Shown here: positions 35,471 through 46,188 of the stretch, one piece after another
Position numbering within the stretch: the stretch's first letter is position 1
How the letters are laid out: every line of letters starts with the position of its first letter
NCBI RefSeq assembly: GCF_024273195.1
Contig: NZ_JAMZCU010000001.1
Span: 1 to 64,000 of the forward strand
Length of the DNA stretch: 64,000 bases
Direction: 5' to 3'
Source: Devosia ureilytica
GTDB taxonomy: Bacteria; Pseudomonadota; Alphaproteobacteria; Rhizobiales; Devosiaceae
The notes under the pieces: model-generated
Databases searched by the model: none
Told to the model about the DNA's origin: nothing
Seen by the model: only the letters and a program-made list of their open reading frames with translations
Position numbers and translations under genes: made by a program

Positions 35471-37357
35471 ATGTCCGCGGTTCCTGCCACTGCCAATAAC
35501 GATCTCGATCTCTGGCTTGCCCAGCAGACGGAAAAATCGCTGCTGCGCTTTCTCACCTGCGGGAGCGTTGACGACGGGAAATCGACGCTGATCGGACGGC
35601 TGCTTTATGACAGCCAGCTTATCCTTGACGACCAGTTGGCGAGCCTCAAGAAGGAAAGCCACAACCGCACTGTGGGCGATGAAGGCATCGACTTCTCGCT
35701 GCTGGTGGATGGCCTGGTGGCTGAGCGCGAACAGGGCATAACCATCGACGTTGCCTATCGTTTTTTCTCGACGGACAAGCGCAAGTTCATCGTGGCGGAC
35801 ACGCCGGGCCATGAGCAATATACCCGCAATATGGCGACTGGTGCGTCCAACGCCGAATTGGCGCTGGTGCTCATAGATGCCCGCAAGGGCGTGCTCACCC
35901 AGACGCGCCGCCACAGCTTCATTCTGTCGCTGATCGGGGTGAAGCATGTGGTTTTGGTGGTGAACAAAATCGACCTGGTTGACTACGATCAGGAGGTGTT
36001 CGACCGGATCGTTGCAGACTATCGTGCATTTGCCGCGCCGCTGGGTTTCAAGACCTTGGCAGCGGTGCCGGTTTCGGCCCTGCGCGGCGACAATATCCTG
36101 CGCCCGAGCGAGAACACCCCTTGGTATGACGGCGATGCGCTGGTGCCATATCTTGAGACCGTCGATGTTGCCGAGGACCGTACGGTCCAGAAATTCCGCT
36201 TTCCGGTACAATGGGTTAACCGGCCCAACCTCGATTTTCGGGGGTTCTCGGGTACGGTTGCATCTGGTGCGGTGAAGGTGGGCGACGAGGTGCTGATTGC
36301 TTCCTCGCGCAAGCCGGCGGTCATCAGCCGCATCGTGACGATGGATGGCGATCTGGATCGTGCCATTGCCGGGCAGGCGGTGACGCTGGTGTTGGACCGG
36401 GAAGTGGATATTTCCCGGGGCGACGTGCTGACCCATCCGGGTGAGACACCGGATTATTCCACCCAGGTACAGGCCAGGATTGTCTGGATGAACGAGGAAC
36501 CGGCCTATCCGGGACGTTCCTATCTGCTCAAGATCGGCGCGCAGACGGTGCCGGCGACGATCACCGATCTCAAGTTCCGCACCAATGTGAATACGCTGGA
36601 ACAGACAGCTGCTACCAAGATAGACCTCAATGAGGTTGCGACGGTGACCCTGGCGACGGACAAGCCCATCGCGTTCGACCCCTATGCGGTCAACGCCCTC
36701 ACGGGCGGGTTTATCCTCGTGGATCGCATTTCCAATGCGACGCTTGGGGCAGGGACCATCGATTTCGGGCTGCGGCGGGCGCAAAACCTGACCTATCAGT
36801 CCTTTGACGTGAACCGGACCGTTCGGGCGCAGATGAAGGGGCAGACGCCCCGCATCCTGTGGTTCACCGGCCTGTCCGGCTCGGGTAAATCGTCAGTGGC
36901 CAATATTCTGGAAAAGCGCCTCACCGCAGAGGGTAAGCACGCCTACATTCTGGACGGCGACAACGTGCGCCATGGGCTCAACAAGGACCTTGGTTTCACC
37001 GAGGCGGCGCGCGTCGAGAACATTCGTCGTGTCGCTGAAGTTGCCCGATTGATGGCGGATGCGGGGTTGATCGTTCTGGTCTCGTTCATCTCGCCGTTCG
37101 AGAAGGAGCGTCGCCTGGCCCGCGAGATTGCCGGGGATATCGACTTTACCGAAATCTATGTCGATACGCCCATCGAGGTGTGCGAAGCGCGTGACCCCAA
37201 GGGGCTTTACAAGCGGGCGCGGGCTGGTGAGATCAAGAACTTCACCGGCATTGACTCGCCGTTCGAACCGCCGACGAACCCGGAGCTGGTGCTGCACGGT
37301 GCCGAGGCTGAACCCCTTGCACTGGCCGACCAGTTGCATGGCTTCCTGAAACTCTAG
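35471..37357 (+). CDS. cysNC: Bifunctional sulfate adenylyltransferase subunit 1 / APS kinase
   Basis: A 628-residue fusion. Residues 20-440 are the CysN GTPase: G1 GSVDDGKST, G3 DTPGHEQYTRN and G4 NKID, followed by EF-Tu-like beta barrels. From about residue 450 it is the CysC APS kinase: P-loop GLSGSGKSS, then LDGDNVRHGLNKDLGF and VDTPIEVCEARDPKGLYKRA. It drives APS formation with GTP and phosphorylates APS to PAPS. With cysD it can feed sulfate assimilation or sulfation of polysaccharides; no cysH or sulfotransferase lies in the window. The fused NodQ-like form is common in rhizobia. Confidence 0.97.
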   Translation: MSAVPATANNDLDLWLAQQTEKSLLRFLTCGSVDDGKSTLIGRLLYDSQLILDDQLASLKKESHNRTVGDEGIDFSLLVDGLVAEREQGITIDVAYRFFSTDKRKFIVADTPGHEQYTRNMATGASNAELALVLIDARKGVLTQTRRHSFILSLIGVKHVVLVVNKIDLVDYDQEVFDRIVADYRAFAAPLGFKTLAAVPVSALRGDNILRPSENTPWYDGDALVPYLETVDVAEDRTVQKFRFPVQWVNRPNLDFRGFSGTVASGAVKVGDEVLIASSRKPAVISRIVTMDGDLDRAIAGQAVTLVLDREVDISRGDVLTHPGETPDYSTQVQARIVWMNEEPAYPGRSYLLKIGAQTVPATITDLKFRTNVNTLEQTAATKIDLNEVATVTLATDKPIAFDPYAVNALTGGFILVDRISNATLGAGTIDFGLRRAQNLTYQSFDVNRTVRAQMKGQTPRILWFTGLSGSGKSSVANILEKRLTAEGKHAYILDGDNVRHGLNKDLGFTEAARVENIRRVAEVARLMADAGLIVLVSFISPFEKERRLAREIAGDIDFTEIYVDTPIEVCEARDPKGLYKRARAGEIKNFTGIDSPFEPPTNPELVLHGAEAEPLALADQLHGFLKL

Positions 37358-37371
37358 GTCAAAATCGCAAT

Positions 37372-37395
37372 GAGGGGCGCCACTGGGCGCCCTTC
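37372..37395. terminator. Probable terminator between cysNC and manC
   Basis: A 10-bp stem, GAGGGGCGCC and GGCGCCCTTC with one G-U pair, closes an ACTG loop. It lies between the convergent cysNC (ends 37357) and manC (ends 37423). The T-run is weak on the plus strand, so efficiency is uncertain. Confidence 0.6.
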
Positions 37396-37422
37396 AAGTT
37401 TGAACATATTGGTTGACGCCAC

Positions 37423-38850
37423 TCAGGCGCGACCGAATTCGTCTTCTATGCGAATGATGTCGTCTTCGCCCAGGTAGGATCCGGTCTGGACCTCGATCAG
37501 TTCGAGTTCGATCTTTCCGGGATTGGCCAGGCGGTGCACGCAGCCAAGCGGCAAATAAATCGATTCGTTTTCGGACAGGACGGAAATGGACCCGTCGACG
37601 GTGACTTCAGCGGTCCCGCGAACGACGATCCAATGCTCGGCGCGATGGTGGTGCTTTTGCAGGCTGAGCTTCTTGCCCGGCTTCACAAAGAGGCGCTTGA
37701 CCTGAAAACGGTCGCCACTGAGCACCGAGGTATAGCCACCCCAAGGACGATACGCGGTCCGGTGGACTTCTGTGAGGCTGGCGGTTTGCGGGTCGGCGCG
37801 CAGCCGCTTGACCATGTCGCCCACTTTCTGGGCGGCGGACAGTTTGCCGACATATACCGCGTCATTGGTGGCAATGATCGCCAGGTCATCAACGCCGTCC
37901 ACGGCGACATGGGCGTGGTCGGAGATCACCAGAGAATTGGAGATGTTGCCGAGGGTCACCGGGCCTCGGGCCACATTGCCTGAAATGTCGTGGTCTGCGC
38001 TTTTCCAAACGGCGTCCCAGCTACCCAGGTCTGACCAGGCGAAATCGACGGCGACCACCGCGGCCTTGGCCGTTTTTTCAAAGATGGCGTAGTCGACCGA
38101 GATATTAGGCGCGGTGGCAAAAGCGGTTTCGTCCAGTCGCACGAAGTCCAGATCGACGCGGGAGTTGAGCACCGCATTGTGCGCAGCTCGCCACGTGTCA
38201 GGCGAGAGCGCCTCGCATTCTGTCAGAAAGGTCGATGCCCCCAGCATGAACATGCCGGAGTTCCAGAAATAGCCGCCCTCTGCGAGCATTCCTGCTGCGC
38301 GCTCGATGTTCGGTTTCTCGACAAAGCGCTCGACGGGCCGGGCGCCTTCGCCAATGCGGGCGTCGCTTTTGATGTAGCCGAAGCCGGTTTCCGGCAAAGT
38401 GGGTTGGATGCCGAAGGTCACCAATTGGCCGCTGAGCGCAGCTTCGGCGGCCTGGTCGACCGCCGCCCAATATCCGCTTGAGGTGTCAACGTCGTGGTCT
38501 GACGGGAGGACGTGCAGGACAGCGTCTGGGCCAAAAAGCGACTGTGCCTGGGTCGCTGCCGCAGCAATCGCGACGGCAGTGTTGCGCGCAACTGGCTCAA
38601 GCATGATGCAGGCGAGCGGCAGATCGATTTCTGCGGCCTGTTCAGCGACGATGAAGCGATAGTCCGAGTTGGTGATGACAATCGGCGCGGTGTAGCGGGT
38701 TGCATCGCCTACACGTTGCAGCGTTTTCTGGAACAGGCTGGTTGTTCCCGTGAGCGGCAGGAACTGCTTGGGGCGAGCAGACCGGGACATGGGCCAGAGG
38801 CGGGTGCCCTGACCTCCGGCCAGCACCACGGGTACAACAAGTTTACTCAC
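37423..38850 (-). CDS. manC: Mannose-1-phosphate guanylyltransferase / mannose-6-phosphate isomerase
   Basis: A 475-residue bifunctional enzyme of the type II PMI family. The nucleotidyltransferase part has GGQGTRLWPMSRSARPKQF, FVEKP and GYFWNSGMF. The C-terminal cupin isomerase part (from about residue 370) has RPWGGYTSV, GKKLSLQKHHHRAEHW and the metal-binding histidines. It makes GDP-mannose from mannose-1-phosphate and GTP, and can also produce mannose-6-phosphate. With the phosphomannomutase at 9488 it completes the route to GDP-mannose for the EPS glycosyltransferases. Confidence 0.95.
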   Translation of the reverse strand: MSKLVVPVVLAGGQGTRLWPMSRSARPKQFLPLTGTTSLFQKTLQRVGDATRYTAPIVITNSDYRFIVAEQAAEIDLPLACIMLEPVARNTAVAIAAAATQAQSLFGPDAVLHVLPSDHDVDTSSGYWAAVDQAAEAALSGQLVTFGIQPTLPETGFGYIKSDARIGEGARPVERFVEKPNIERAAGMLAEGGYFWNSGMFMLGASTFLTECEALSPDTWRAAHNAVLNSRVDLDFVRLDETAFATAPNISVDYAIFEKTAKAAVVAVDFAWSDLGSWDAVWKSADHDISGNVARGPVTLGNISNSLVISDHAHVAVDGVDDLAIIATNDAVYVGKLSAAQKVGDMVKRLRADPQTASLTEVHRTAYRPWGGYTSVLSGDRFQVKRLFVKPGKKLSLQKHHHRAEHWIVVRGTAEVTVDGSISVLSENESIYLPLGCVHRLANPGKIELELIEVQTGSYLGEDDIIRIEDEFGRA

Positions 38851-38955
38851 GTTCGGTTGCCCCCGTAGTATCGCTGTGGGTTTCAGTTTCCCGAAACGGC
38901 CTTCGTGACGTCACAAGTATAGAATCGGTGGCACGAGGGCCACTTGTGGCTGCCT

Positions 38956-40188
38956 TTATATGGAAACATTGGATGCCAGGGCGGCGATATCGGTTTCATC
39001 GACCGATGACAGTGTCTTCATGAGCAGACCTCGAAAGATCGGCTCTTTTTCATCGAGGTGCGCAGAAATAAGTGGGATGCCGTTGATGCTGCATACCAGG
39101 GAGGTGGCCAGTGCCGCCTCGATCTCGCCGCGCATCAGTGGGAGCGCCCGGGCGCCCGGGCCGACCAGAAGGATATGGGAAGGATCAAACATCGCCAGCA
39201 TCCGGCTCAAACCGAAGCCGATGGCGCGGCCGGCCAGGTTGAAGCCGTGCGTGGCCGCCCGGTCGCCCGCTTCGGCGCGCTGCACAAGGGATTCGTATTG
39301 TTGTGCGGGAACGGCGGGGGCAGGGTGCGTTGTCTCGGGCACGGAGTAGCTGGTGCGCAGAACCCCATAATCCGCCGCATAGGCCTCAATGCAGCCGCGC
39401 ATGCCGCAACGGCACAGCGCTCCATTGGGCGCGTGATTCATGTGGCCGAATTCGGTGGCGCCACCTTCGCCGCGCCCGGTGATCTGGCCACGCAAGCTCA
39501 GCCCCATCGCCACGGTCGAACCGATGAACACGGTGGCAACGCTGGCATCGTGCAGATTGGGATCGAGCCAACGGGTGCCCTCGGCCAACAGGCGGCCGCG
39601 CTTGTGCAGCGTAACCTGCAGGCCCGACTGCTGCGCAAGGTCGGTGACAAAGGATGCGCCCGCGAGATGGGCAATCGGTGACCATTTCACCCCGCAGCCC
39701 TCGCGGTCGAGAATCCCCTGGACGGAAATAGCAATGCGGCGGAGCGCCTGGGTGGCCTTGGGCGTGCGCCGGCGTAGGTTGTCGAGGTGGTCGTTGAAAA
39801 ACGCCGTGGGCGTCGTCTCCTGGAAGGTTGTGGGCGTGACGCTGGTCTCGATGCGGTCCACCAGGACGCCGGAATAGTCGACCAGCGAGGCGCGCAGCCG
39901 GTTTACGTCCAGCTCGAAGAGCGCGACATAGGCGGCCGCCCGTCTGAATCCGACAAGGGTGGCGGGGCGCCCCCGCATGCGGCCGTCAGGGCGGCCGGAA
40001 CTTGTGAGTTCTTCCACAACGCGCTGGGTGAGGAGATCCTGCATGATGGCGGTGATACTGGCGTGGCTCAGGCCGGTGACGCCAGCCAGCGCGGTGCGTG
40101 ACTGCGGTCCACCTGACCGCAGAGCAGCCAGGATCAACCCGCGATTTAGCCGCCGAACGCTATCACTGTCGCTGACGTTACGCGTCAA
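38956..40188 (-). CDS. ROK family transcriptional repressor (XylR-like)
   Basis: A 410-residue protein with an N-terminal winged helix-turn-helix (about residues 12-65, SRTALAGVTGLSHASITAIM) and a C-terminal ROK sugar-kinase-like domain carrying GEFGH-type ATEFGHMNH and the zinc motif CRCGMRGCIEAY. It is divergent from xylFHG, the classic arrangement for a sugar-responsive repressor of that transporter. Xylose is the likely inducer, judged by the transporter. The kinase-like domain should bind sugar; catalysis is doubtful. Confidence 0.9.
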   Translation of the reverse strand: MTRNVSDSDSVRRLNRGLILAALRSGGPQSRTALAGVTGLSHASITAIMQDLLTQRVVEELTSSGRPDGRMRGRPATLVGFRRAAAYVALFELDVNRLRASLVDYSGVLVDRIETSVTPTTFQETTPTAFFNDHLDNLRRRTPKATQALRRIAISVQGILDREGCGVKWSPIAHLAGASFVTDLAQQSGLQVTLHKRGRLLAEGTRWLDPNLHDASVATVFIGSTVAMGLSLRGQITGRGEGGATEFGHMNHAPNGALCRCGMRGCIEAYAADYGVLRTSYSVPETTHPAPAVPAQQYESLVQRAEAGDRAATHGFNLAGRAIGFGLSRMLAMFDPSHILLVGPGARALPLMRGEIEAALATSLVCSINGIPLISAHLDEKEPIFRGLLMKTLSSVDETDIAALASNVSI

Positions 40189-40313
40189 GCAATCATCTCC
40201 CCGACCCCGATGACCAAATCACCACTCAATCGGCTGTACCGCAACCGATGAATATCTTCGAGGCTCGAAATTGACGTTGACACGACGCTCGGCGACATGC
40301 GAGTGGTTTTTTC

Positions 40314-40333
40314 GAGCAATAAAAATAATGCTC
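40314..40333. promoter_or_regulatory. Candidate operator in the ROK/xylF intergenic region
   Basis: GAGCA and TGCTC form an inverted repeat around the A/T-only spacer ATAAAAATAA in otherwise GC-rich DNA, 84 nt upstream of the xylF start. Location between a ROK regulator and its probable target suggests an operator or promoter. The half-sites are short, so this is only a candidate. Confidence 0.4.
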
Positions 40334-40416
40334 AAAGGCGCAGGGAGGCGGCGCCTGGTTGGGGTTATGCCGCCAACTTGCATTGCGGGCAGCGTGCTGC
40401 CCATTGGGAGGACAAC

Positions 40417-41451
40417 ATGAACAAATTCGCAGCAGTCCTGCTTGCGTCGACAGTTCTTTGCGGAACGGCGATTGCACAGGATCAGGTCGTGGTCGGCGTT
40501 TCCTGGAACAACTTCCAGGAAGAACGCTGGAAAACCGACGAAGCCGCCATCAAGGCAGTACTCGAGGCTGCCGGTGCGCAGTACATTTCGGCTGACGCGC
40601 AGTCGTCTGCCTCCAAGCAGCTCACCGATATCGAAAGCCTGATCAGCCAGGGTGCCGATGCCATCATCGTTCTGGCGCAGGATAGCGAAGCTGTCGGCCC
40701 GGCCGTTGCCGCCGCAGTTGCCGAGGGTATCCCGGTGGTTGGCTATGACCGCCTGATCGAGAATCCCGATGCCTTCTACCTGACCTTCGACAACAAGGAA
40801 GTTGGCCGCCTGCAGGCTGCCGGTGTTGCCGCAGTGCAGCCCGAAGGCAACTATGTCTTCATCAAGGGCAATTCGGCCGATCCCAACGCCGACTTCCTGT
40901 TTGAAGGCCAGATGGAAGTTCTCCAGGCAGGCATCGATGCCGGGACCATCAAGAATGTCGGCGAAGCCTATACGGAAAACTGGAACCCCGAAGTCGCCCA
41001 GGCGAACATGGAACAGTTCCTGACCGCCAACAACAACGAAGTCGACGCTGTCGTTGCTTCCAATGACGGCACTGCTGGTGGCGCCATTGCTGCGCTCGCC
41101 GCCCAGGGTCTTGCTGGTGCGGTGCCGGTGTCGGGGCAGGATGGCGATCACGCCGCCCTCAACCGTATCGCGCTCGGCACCCAGACCGTTTCGGTTTGGA
41201 AGGATGCACGCGAGCTTGGCAAGAAGGCTGCTGAAGTGGCCCTCGAGCTGGCTGGTGGCACCGCTCTTGACGCGGTGACCGGCGTGGTTCCGTTTGCTGG
41301 TGGACCAAAGGGCGTTGAAATGAACGCCTTCTTTATCGCTCCTGTTGCCGTGACCAAGGATAACCTCAACGTCGTCATCGACGCCGGTTGGGTCTCCAAG
41401 GACGTGGTCTGCCAGGGCGTTGCGGCTGGCTCGGTTGCTGCGTGTAACTGA
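40417..41451 (+). CDS. xylF: Xylose-type ABC transporter substrate-binding protein
   Basis: A 344-residue periplasmic binding protein with a signal peptide cleaved near AIA/QD (residue 21). It belongs to the sugar-binding family 4 of the XylF type: [57 protein letters not shown] and the C-terminal [15 protein letters not shown] end. The ATG at 40417 is preceded by GGGAGGAC. It is the first gene of the xylFHG operon; a strong hairpin follows the stop codon and may raise its expression over the permease. D-xylose is the most likely ligand. Confidence 0.9.
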   Translation: MNKFAAVLLASTVLCGTAIAQDQVVVGVSWNNFQEERWKTDEAAIKAVLEAAGAQYISADAQSSASKQLTDIESLISQGADAIIVLAQDSEAVGPAVAAAVAEGIPVVGYDRLIENPDAFYLTFDNKEVGRLQAAGVAAVQPEGNYVFIKGNSADPNADFLFEGQMEVLQAGIDAGTIKNVGEAYTENWNPEVAQANMEQFLTANNNEVDAVVASNDGTAGGAIAALAAQGLAGAVPVSGQDGDHAALNRIALGTQTVSVWKDARELGKKAAEVALELAGGTALDAVTGVVPFAGGPKGVEMNAFFIAPVAVTKDNLNVVIDAGWVSKDVVCQGVAAGSVAACN

Positions 41452-41476
41452 GGTCGTCCTGACATAGACTGGTGAA

Positions 41477-41508
41477 GAGGTGCCGCGGCGTTCGCGCTGC
41501 GGCACTTC
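41477..41508 (+). other. UUCG-loop hairpin between xylF and xylH
   Basis: A 14-bp stem, GAGGTGCCGCGGCG and CGCTGCGGCACTTC (two G-U pairs), is capped by the extra-stable TTCG tetraloop. It begins 25 nt after the xylF stop and ends 54 nt before xylH. No T-run follows, so it is more likely a partial terminator or 3'-end stabiliser that gives more XylF than XylH/XylG protein. Confidence 0.75.
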
Positions 41509-41562
41509 CGTAACCGGATTGCGCCTCGGCCCGCCGGAGCGCCGCTTCCTAGGGGGAACTTG

Positions 41563-42882
41563 ATGGCCGAACAGCGCGCCATGTCCAGCACCACGCATCC
41601 AAGCCAGATGGTGCAAAATCCGCTTCAACGATTTCTGATGGCAACCGAGATCGATACCCGTCTTCTGGGTATGGTCGGGGCCCTGGCCATCATCTGGATC
41701 GGCTTCAATTTCTTCTCGGGCGGTCTTTTCCTGACCCCGCGAAACCTTTGGAATCTGTCGGTGCAGACGGCGTCTGTCGCCGTGATGGTCACGGGCATGG
41801 TGCTGGTGATCGTCACCCGCAATATCGATTTGTCCGTCGGGTCCATCCTGGGCGTTGTCGGCATGGTGATGGGCGTCATGCAGACGCAGATCCTGCCGGT
41901 GCAGCTCGGTCTGGGCCTTGGTCATCCGCTGATCTGGGTGCTCTCGCTGGCCAGCGGTCTGGTCATTGGCGTGGGGATTGGTGGCCTTCAGGGCGCGATT
42001 ATCGCCTACCTGCGCGTGCCGGCCTTCATCGTCACGCTCGGCGGTTATCTGGTGTGGCGCGGCGCCGCCTGGTGGGTGACGGCCGGACGCACCGTCGCGC
42101 CGATGGATTCCACGTTCCAGTTGATGGGCGGCGGACCCACGGGTGCCATTGGCAACTTCTGGAGCTGGGTCGTCGGCGGCCTTGCCTGCGCGGCCATCGT
42201 CATCGGGCTTTATTTTGGCCGGCGTCAGCGTCAGCGTTTCAACTTTCCGCAGCGCCCGGTGTGGGCCGAAGTCTCGCTGGCGATCATCGGCTGCGGCGCG
42301 GCCATTGCCGCGGTCTGGGTGGCCAATGCCTACCCGTGGCCCGTCCGCATTGCCGAGAATTTTGCCAATGCCAATGGCATTGCGGTGCCCGAGGGCGGGC
42401 TGTTTATCTCGCACGGCATCGCTATTCCGGTGCTGATTGCGGTGGGCGTTGGCGTCGTCATGACGTTCCTTGCCACCCGCACCCGCTTTGGTCGCTATGT
42501 CTATGCCATGGGCGGCAATCCCGAGGCGGCCGAACTAGCGGGCATAAATACGCGCTGGGTGACGGTCAAGATTTTCATGCTGATGGGCGCGCTTTGCGCC
42601 ATTGCAGCGGCCATTTCGACCGCGCGCCTCAATGCGGCAACCAATGCCCTGGGCACGCTTGACGAGCTCTATGTCATTGCGGCGGCCGTCATCGGCGGCA
42701 CGTCCTTGGCTGGCGGTGTCGGCTCGATAGCCGGAGCCCTTCTGGGCGCGCTGGTCATGCAGTCATTGCAATCGGGCATGGTGCTCATGGGCATCGACAG
42801 CCCACTCCAGTCCATTGTGGTTGGTATCGTTCTGGTTTTCGCGGTGTGGCTCGACACGCTCTACCGCCGGAACAAGCATTAG
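41563..42882 (+). CDS. xylH: Xylose-type ABC transporter permease
   Basis: A 439-residue inner-membrane permease with about ten transmembrane helices. XylH-type motifs include [56 protein letters not shown] and the coupling-loop region [10 protein letters not shown]. It forms the channel with XylF and the ATPase encoded downstream. The ATG at 41563 has AGGGGGAA upstream. The downstream ATPase gene begins 11 nt after the stop. Confidence 0.93.
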   Translation: MAEQRAMSSTTHPSQMVQNPLQRFLMATEIDTRLLGMVGALAIIWIGFNFFSGGLFLTPRNLWNLSVQTASVAVMVTGMVLVIVTRNIDLSVGSILGVVGMVMGVMQTQILPVQLGLGLGHPLIWVLSLASGLVIGVGIGGLQGAIIAYLRVPAFIVTLGGYLVWRGAAWWVTAGRTVAPMDSTFQLMGGGPTGAIGNFWSWVVGGLACAAIVIGLYFGRRQRQRFNFPQRPVWAEVSLAIIGCGAAIAAVWVANAYPWPVRIAENFANANGIAVPEGGLFISHGIAIPVLIAVGVGVVMTFLATRTRFGRYVYAMGGNPEAAELAGINTRWVTVKIFMLMGALCAIAAAISTARLNAATNALGTLDELYVIAAAVIGGTSLAGGVGSIAGALLGALVMQSLQSGMVLMGIDSPLQSIVVGIVLVFAVWLDTLYRRNKH

Positions 42883-42893
42883 GAGTTGCGTTC

Positions 42894-43676
42894 ATGCTGG
42901 ATACCAGTACGCCTCTGGTCGAAATGACCGACATCTCCATCTCGTTCGGCGGCATCCGCGCCGTCGACCATGCCTCGATCAATCTGCATCGTGGTGAAGT
43001 GGTTGGGCTGCTCGGCCACAATGGCGCGGGCAAGTCGACGCTGATCAAGATTCTCTCGGGTGCCTATAAGCGTGATGCCGGAGATATCCGCATCAATGGC
43101 GAGGCCGCGACGATCAACAATCCGCGCGATGCCAAAGCCTACGGGATCGAGACGATCTATCAGCAGCTGGCGGTTGCCGACAATGTCGATGCTGCAGCCA
43201 ACCTGTTCCTCGGGCGCGAGATGGTGACCTCGCTGGGCACGCTTGACGATGCGGCCATGGAATCCAAGGCGCGCGAGGTGATGGGACGGCTTAATCCCAA
43301 CTTCCGTCGCTTCAAGGAGCCGGTGAAGGCCCTGTCGGGTGGTCAGCGCCAGTCAGTCGCGATTGCCCGCGCCATCCTGTTCAACGCCCGCATCCTGATC
43401 ATGGACGAGCCGACTGCCGCCCTCGGGCCGCAGGAGACGACGCAGGTGGGGGAATTGATCAAGCAGCTCAAAGCCGACGGGATCGGTATTTTCCTTATCA
43501 GCCACGATATCCACGATGTCTTCGATCTCGCGGACCGGGTGGTGGTGATGAAGAATGGCCAGGTCGTCGGCCAGGCCAAGACCTCGGATGTGACCAAGGA
43601 CGAGGTCCTGGGCATGATCATCATGGGCAAGGTGCCTCCGGGTGCTGAGCCCGGGCCGGGAGCCATTTCAGGCTAG
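42894..43676 (+). CDS. xylG: Xylose-type ABC transporter ATP-binding protein (single domain)
   Basis: A 260-residue ATPase with Walker [10 protein letters not shown], signature LSGGQRQS, Walker B ILIMDEP and the switch SHD. Classic E. coli XylG and RbsA proteins have two ATPase halves (about 500 residues). This one has only one, as is common for alphaproteobacterial sugar transporters such as FrcA, so it probably works as a homodimer. AGGAG lies nine bases before the start. It is the third gene of xylFHG. Confidence 0.92.
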   Translation: MLDTSTPLVEMTDISISFGGIRAVDHASINLHRGEVVGLLGHNGAGKSTLIKILSGAYKRDAGDIRINGEAATINNPRDAKAYGIETIYQQLAVADNVDAAANLFLGREMVTSLGTLDDAAMESKAREVMGRLNPNFRRFKEPVKALSGGQRQSVAIARAILFNARILIMDEPTAALGPQETTQVGELIKQLKADGIGIFLISHDIHDVFDLADRVVVMKNGQVVGQAKTSDVTKDEVLGMIIMGKVPPGAEPGPGAISG

Positions 43677-43727
43677 CCGAGTTTTCCTCGAGGCCACTAT
43701 CATGGCGGTCCCGAGGGAAACCAGTGT

Positions 43728-44447
43728 ATGGCGACGAAACGTTCAAGGCAGACCAAGTCTCCGGCAAAGGCGGCCCCGCGCAAGCCCAATGTTGTGGTGG
43801 CGCGCGCCATGCCGCGCCACGCGCCGTTCTACCTGGGGCTGGCGCTTGGCGTGGCGACGCTGGCAGTGACGCTGTGGCTGATCCCCGTCTATGCGGTCAG
43901 CCTGGCCAGCAATGCCCTTTTCGTGGGTTTTCTTGCCCTGAGTTTTCTCAAGCTGCCGCACCTTACGGCAGACTATCTGCGCCAGCACGCCAAGGAGGAG
44001 GATACGCCGGTTGGCGGCATCTTCCTCATCGTGCTGGTGGTGGTGGTCGCCTCGGTGGTGTCGCTGTTCCTGGCGCTCAATAGCGGTGAGAAGCCCGATC
44101 CATGGGAGGTGGCCGCCAGCATGGCGTCGGTACTGCTGGGCTGGTTTACGGTGCAGACCATGGGCGCACTGCACTATGCCTATGAGTATTACGAGGCCAG
44201 AGAATCGACCGACGATGGAAGCGTCGTGGGCGGATTGGGATTTCGAGGTGAACAGGACCCCGACGGCTTTGACTTCATCTATTTTTCCTTCACCGTGGGA
44301 ACGTCCGTGGCAACCTCGGATACCACCGTGCAAAGCCATGCGATGCGGCGGCTGGTGACGGTGCATCTGGTGTTTTCGCACCTCTACAACACCATCATTC
44401 TTGCCTCTGCGGTCAATGTGCTGCTCAGCCTGGGTGGCGGCTCCTAG
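43728..44447 (+). CDS. DUF1345 family membrane protein
   Basis: A 239-residue inner-membrane protein with a basic N-terminus and about five transmembrane segments. The conserved DUF1345 (PF07077) blocks are recognised: [32 protein letters not shown] and [20 protein letters not shown]. The last two resemble the pore region of ion channels, but no function has been established. It lies between the xylose operon and frmA with 51- and 59-nt gaps, so it may have its own promoter. Confidence 0.88.
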   Translation: MATKRSRQTKSPAKAAPRKPNVVVARAMPRHAPFYLGLALGVATLAVTLWLIPVYAVSLASNALFVGFLALSFLKLPHLTADYLRQHAKEEDTPVGGIFLIVLVVVVASVVSLFLALNSGEKPDPWEVAASMASVLLGWFTVQTMGALHYAYEYYEARESTDDGSVVGGLGFRGEQDPDGFDFIYFSFTVGTSVATSDTTVQSHAMRRLVTVHLVFSHLYNTIILASAVNVLLSLGGGS

Positions 44448-44506
44448 GTTGCCGAACCGGTCTCCCGCGTGCGAGTTTGCCGCCAAACACGACCAGGAGA
44501 TTCCGT

Positions 44507-45634
<1,128 letters not shown>

Positions 45635-45655
45635 GGGGCAGACGCGACCATTCCG

Positions 45656-46120
45656 ATGCCTGATCCAACCATTTTCGTCGATGCCGATGCCTGCCCCGTC
45701 AAGGAGGAGGCGCGAAAAGTTGCGGAACGGCTTGGGCTGGTCATCTGCTTTGTCAGCAATGGCGGCATCCGGCCATCGCGCGATCCGATGGTCCGGGTCG
45801 TGGTGGTGCCGGCAGGGGCGGACGCCGCAGACGACTGGATCGTTGACCATGCACAGAGCAATGACGTGGTCCTGACGGCCGATATTCCCCTGGCAAGCCG
45901 GGCAATCGACAAGGGGTGCCATGTGCTGGGGTTTACCGGAAAACCCTTCACCACAGCCTCCATCGGCATGGCGCTGGCGATGCGCGATCTCAAGCAGCAC
46001 TTGCGCGAAACGGGCGAGATCCAGGGCTACAATCCCGGCTTTCGCCCAGCAGATCGGTCAGCGTTCCTCAGTGCTCTCGATACTCTGGGACGCAAGGCCA
46101 AGTCTTTGGCTGGTAAGTAG
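45656..46120 (+). CDS. YaiI/YqxD family protein (DUF188)
   Basis: A 154-residue protein of the UPF0178 type. It has the family motifs FVDADACPVKEEA, VVVPAGADAADDWIVDHA, DVVLTADIPLASRAI and LGFTGKPFT. The aspartate pattern suggests a PIN-like nuclease fold, but the function is unproven. It follows frmA by 21 nt and may be cotranscribed. Confidence 0.93.
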   Translation: MPDPTIFVDADACPVKEEARKVAERLGLVICFVSNGGIRPSRDPMVRVVVVPAGADAADDWIVDHAQSNDVVLTADIPLASRAIDKGCHVLGFTGKPFTTASIGMALAMRDLKQHLRETGEIQGYNPGFRPADRSAFLSALDTLGRKAKSLAGK

Positions 46121-46188
46121 TTCTTAAGGAATTGCGAGGGGAATATTAACCATAATCGACAAAAAGTGAGCCCAGTTAATTTGTTTGT

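Noticed and set aside
35312..36784. 490-codon frame antisense to cysD/cysNC
   Set aside because: Shadow of strongly conserved sense genes; composition typical of antisense frames.
40219..42414. 731-codon frame antisense to xylF and xylH
   Set aside because: It covers the mirror of two well-supported transporter genes, is rich in His/Arg/Gly/Asp as expected for an antisense shadow in GC-rich DNA, and has no domain.
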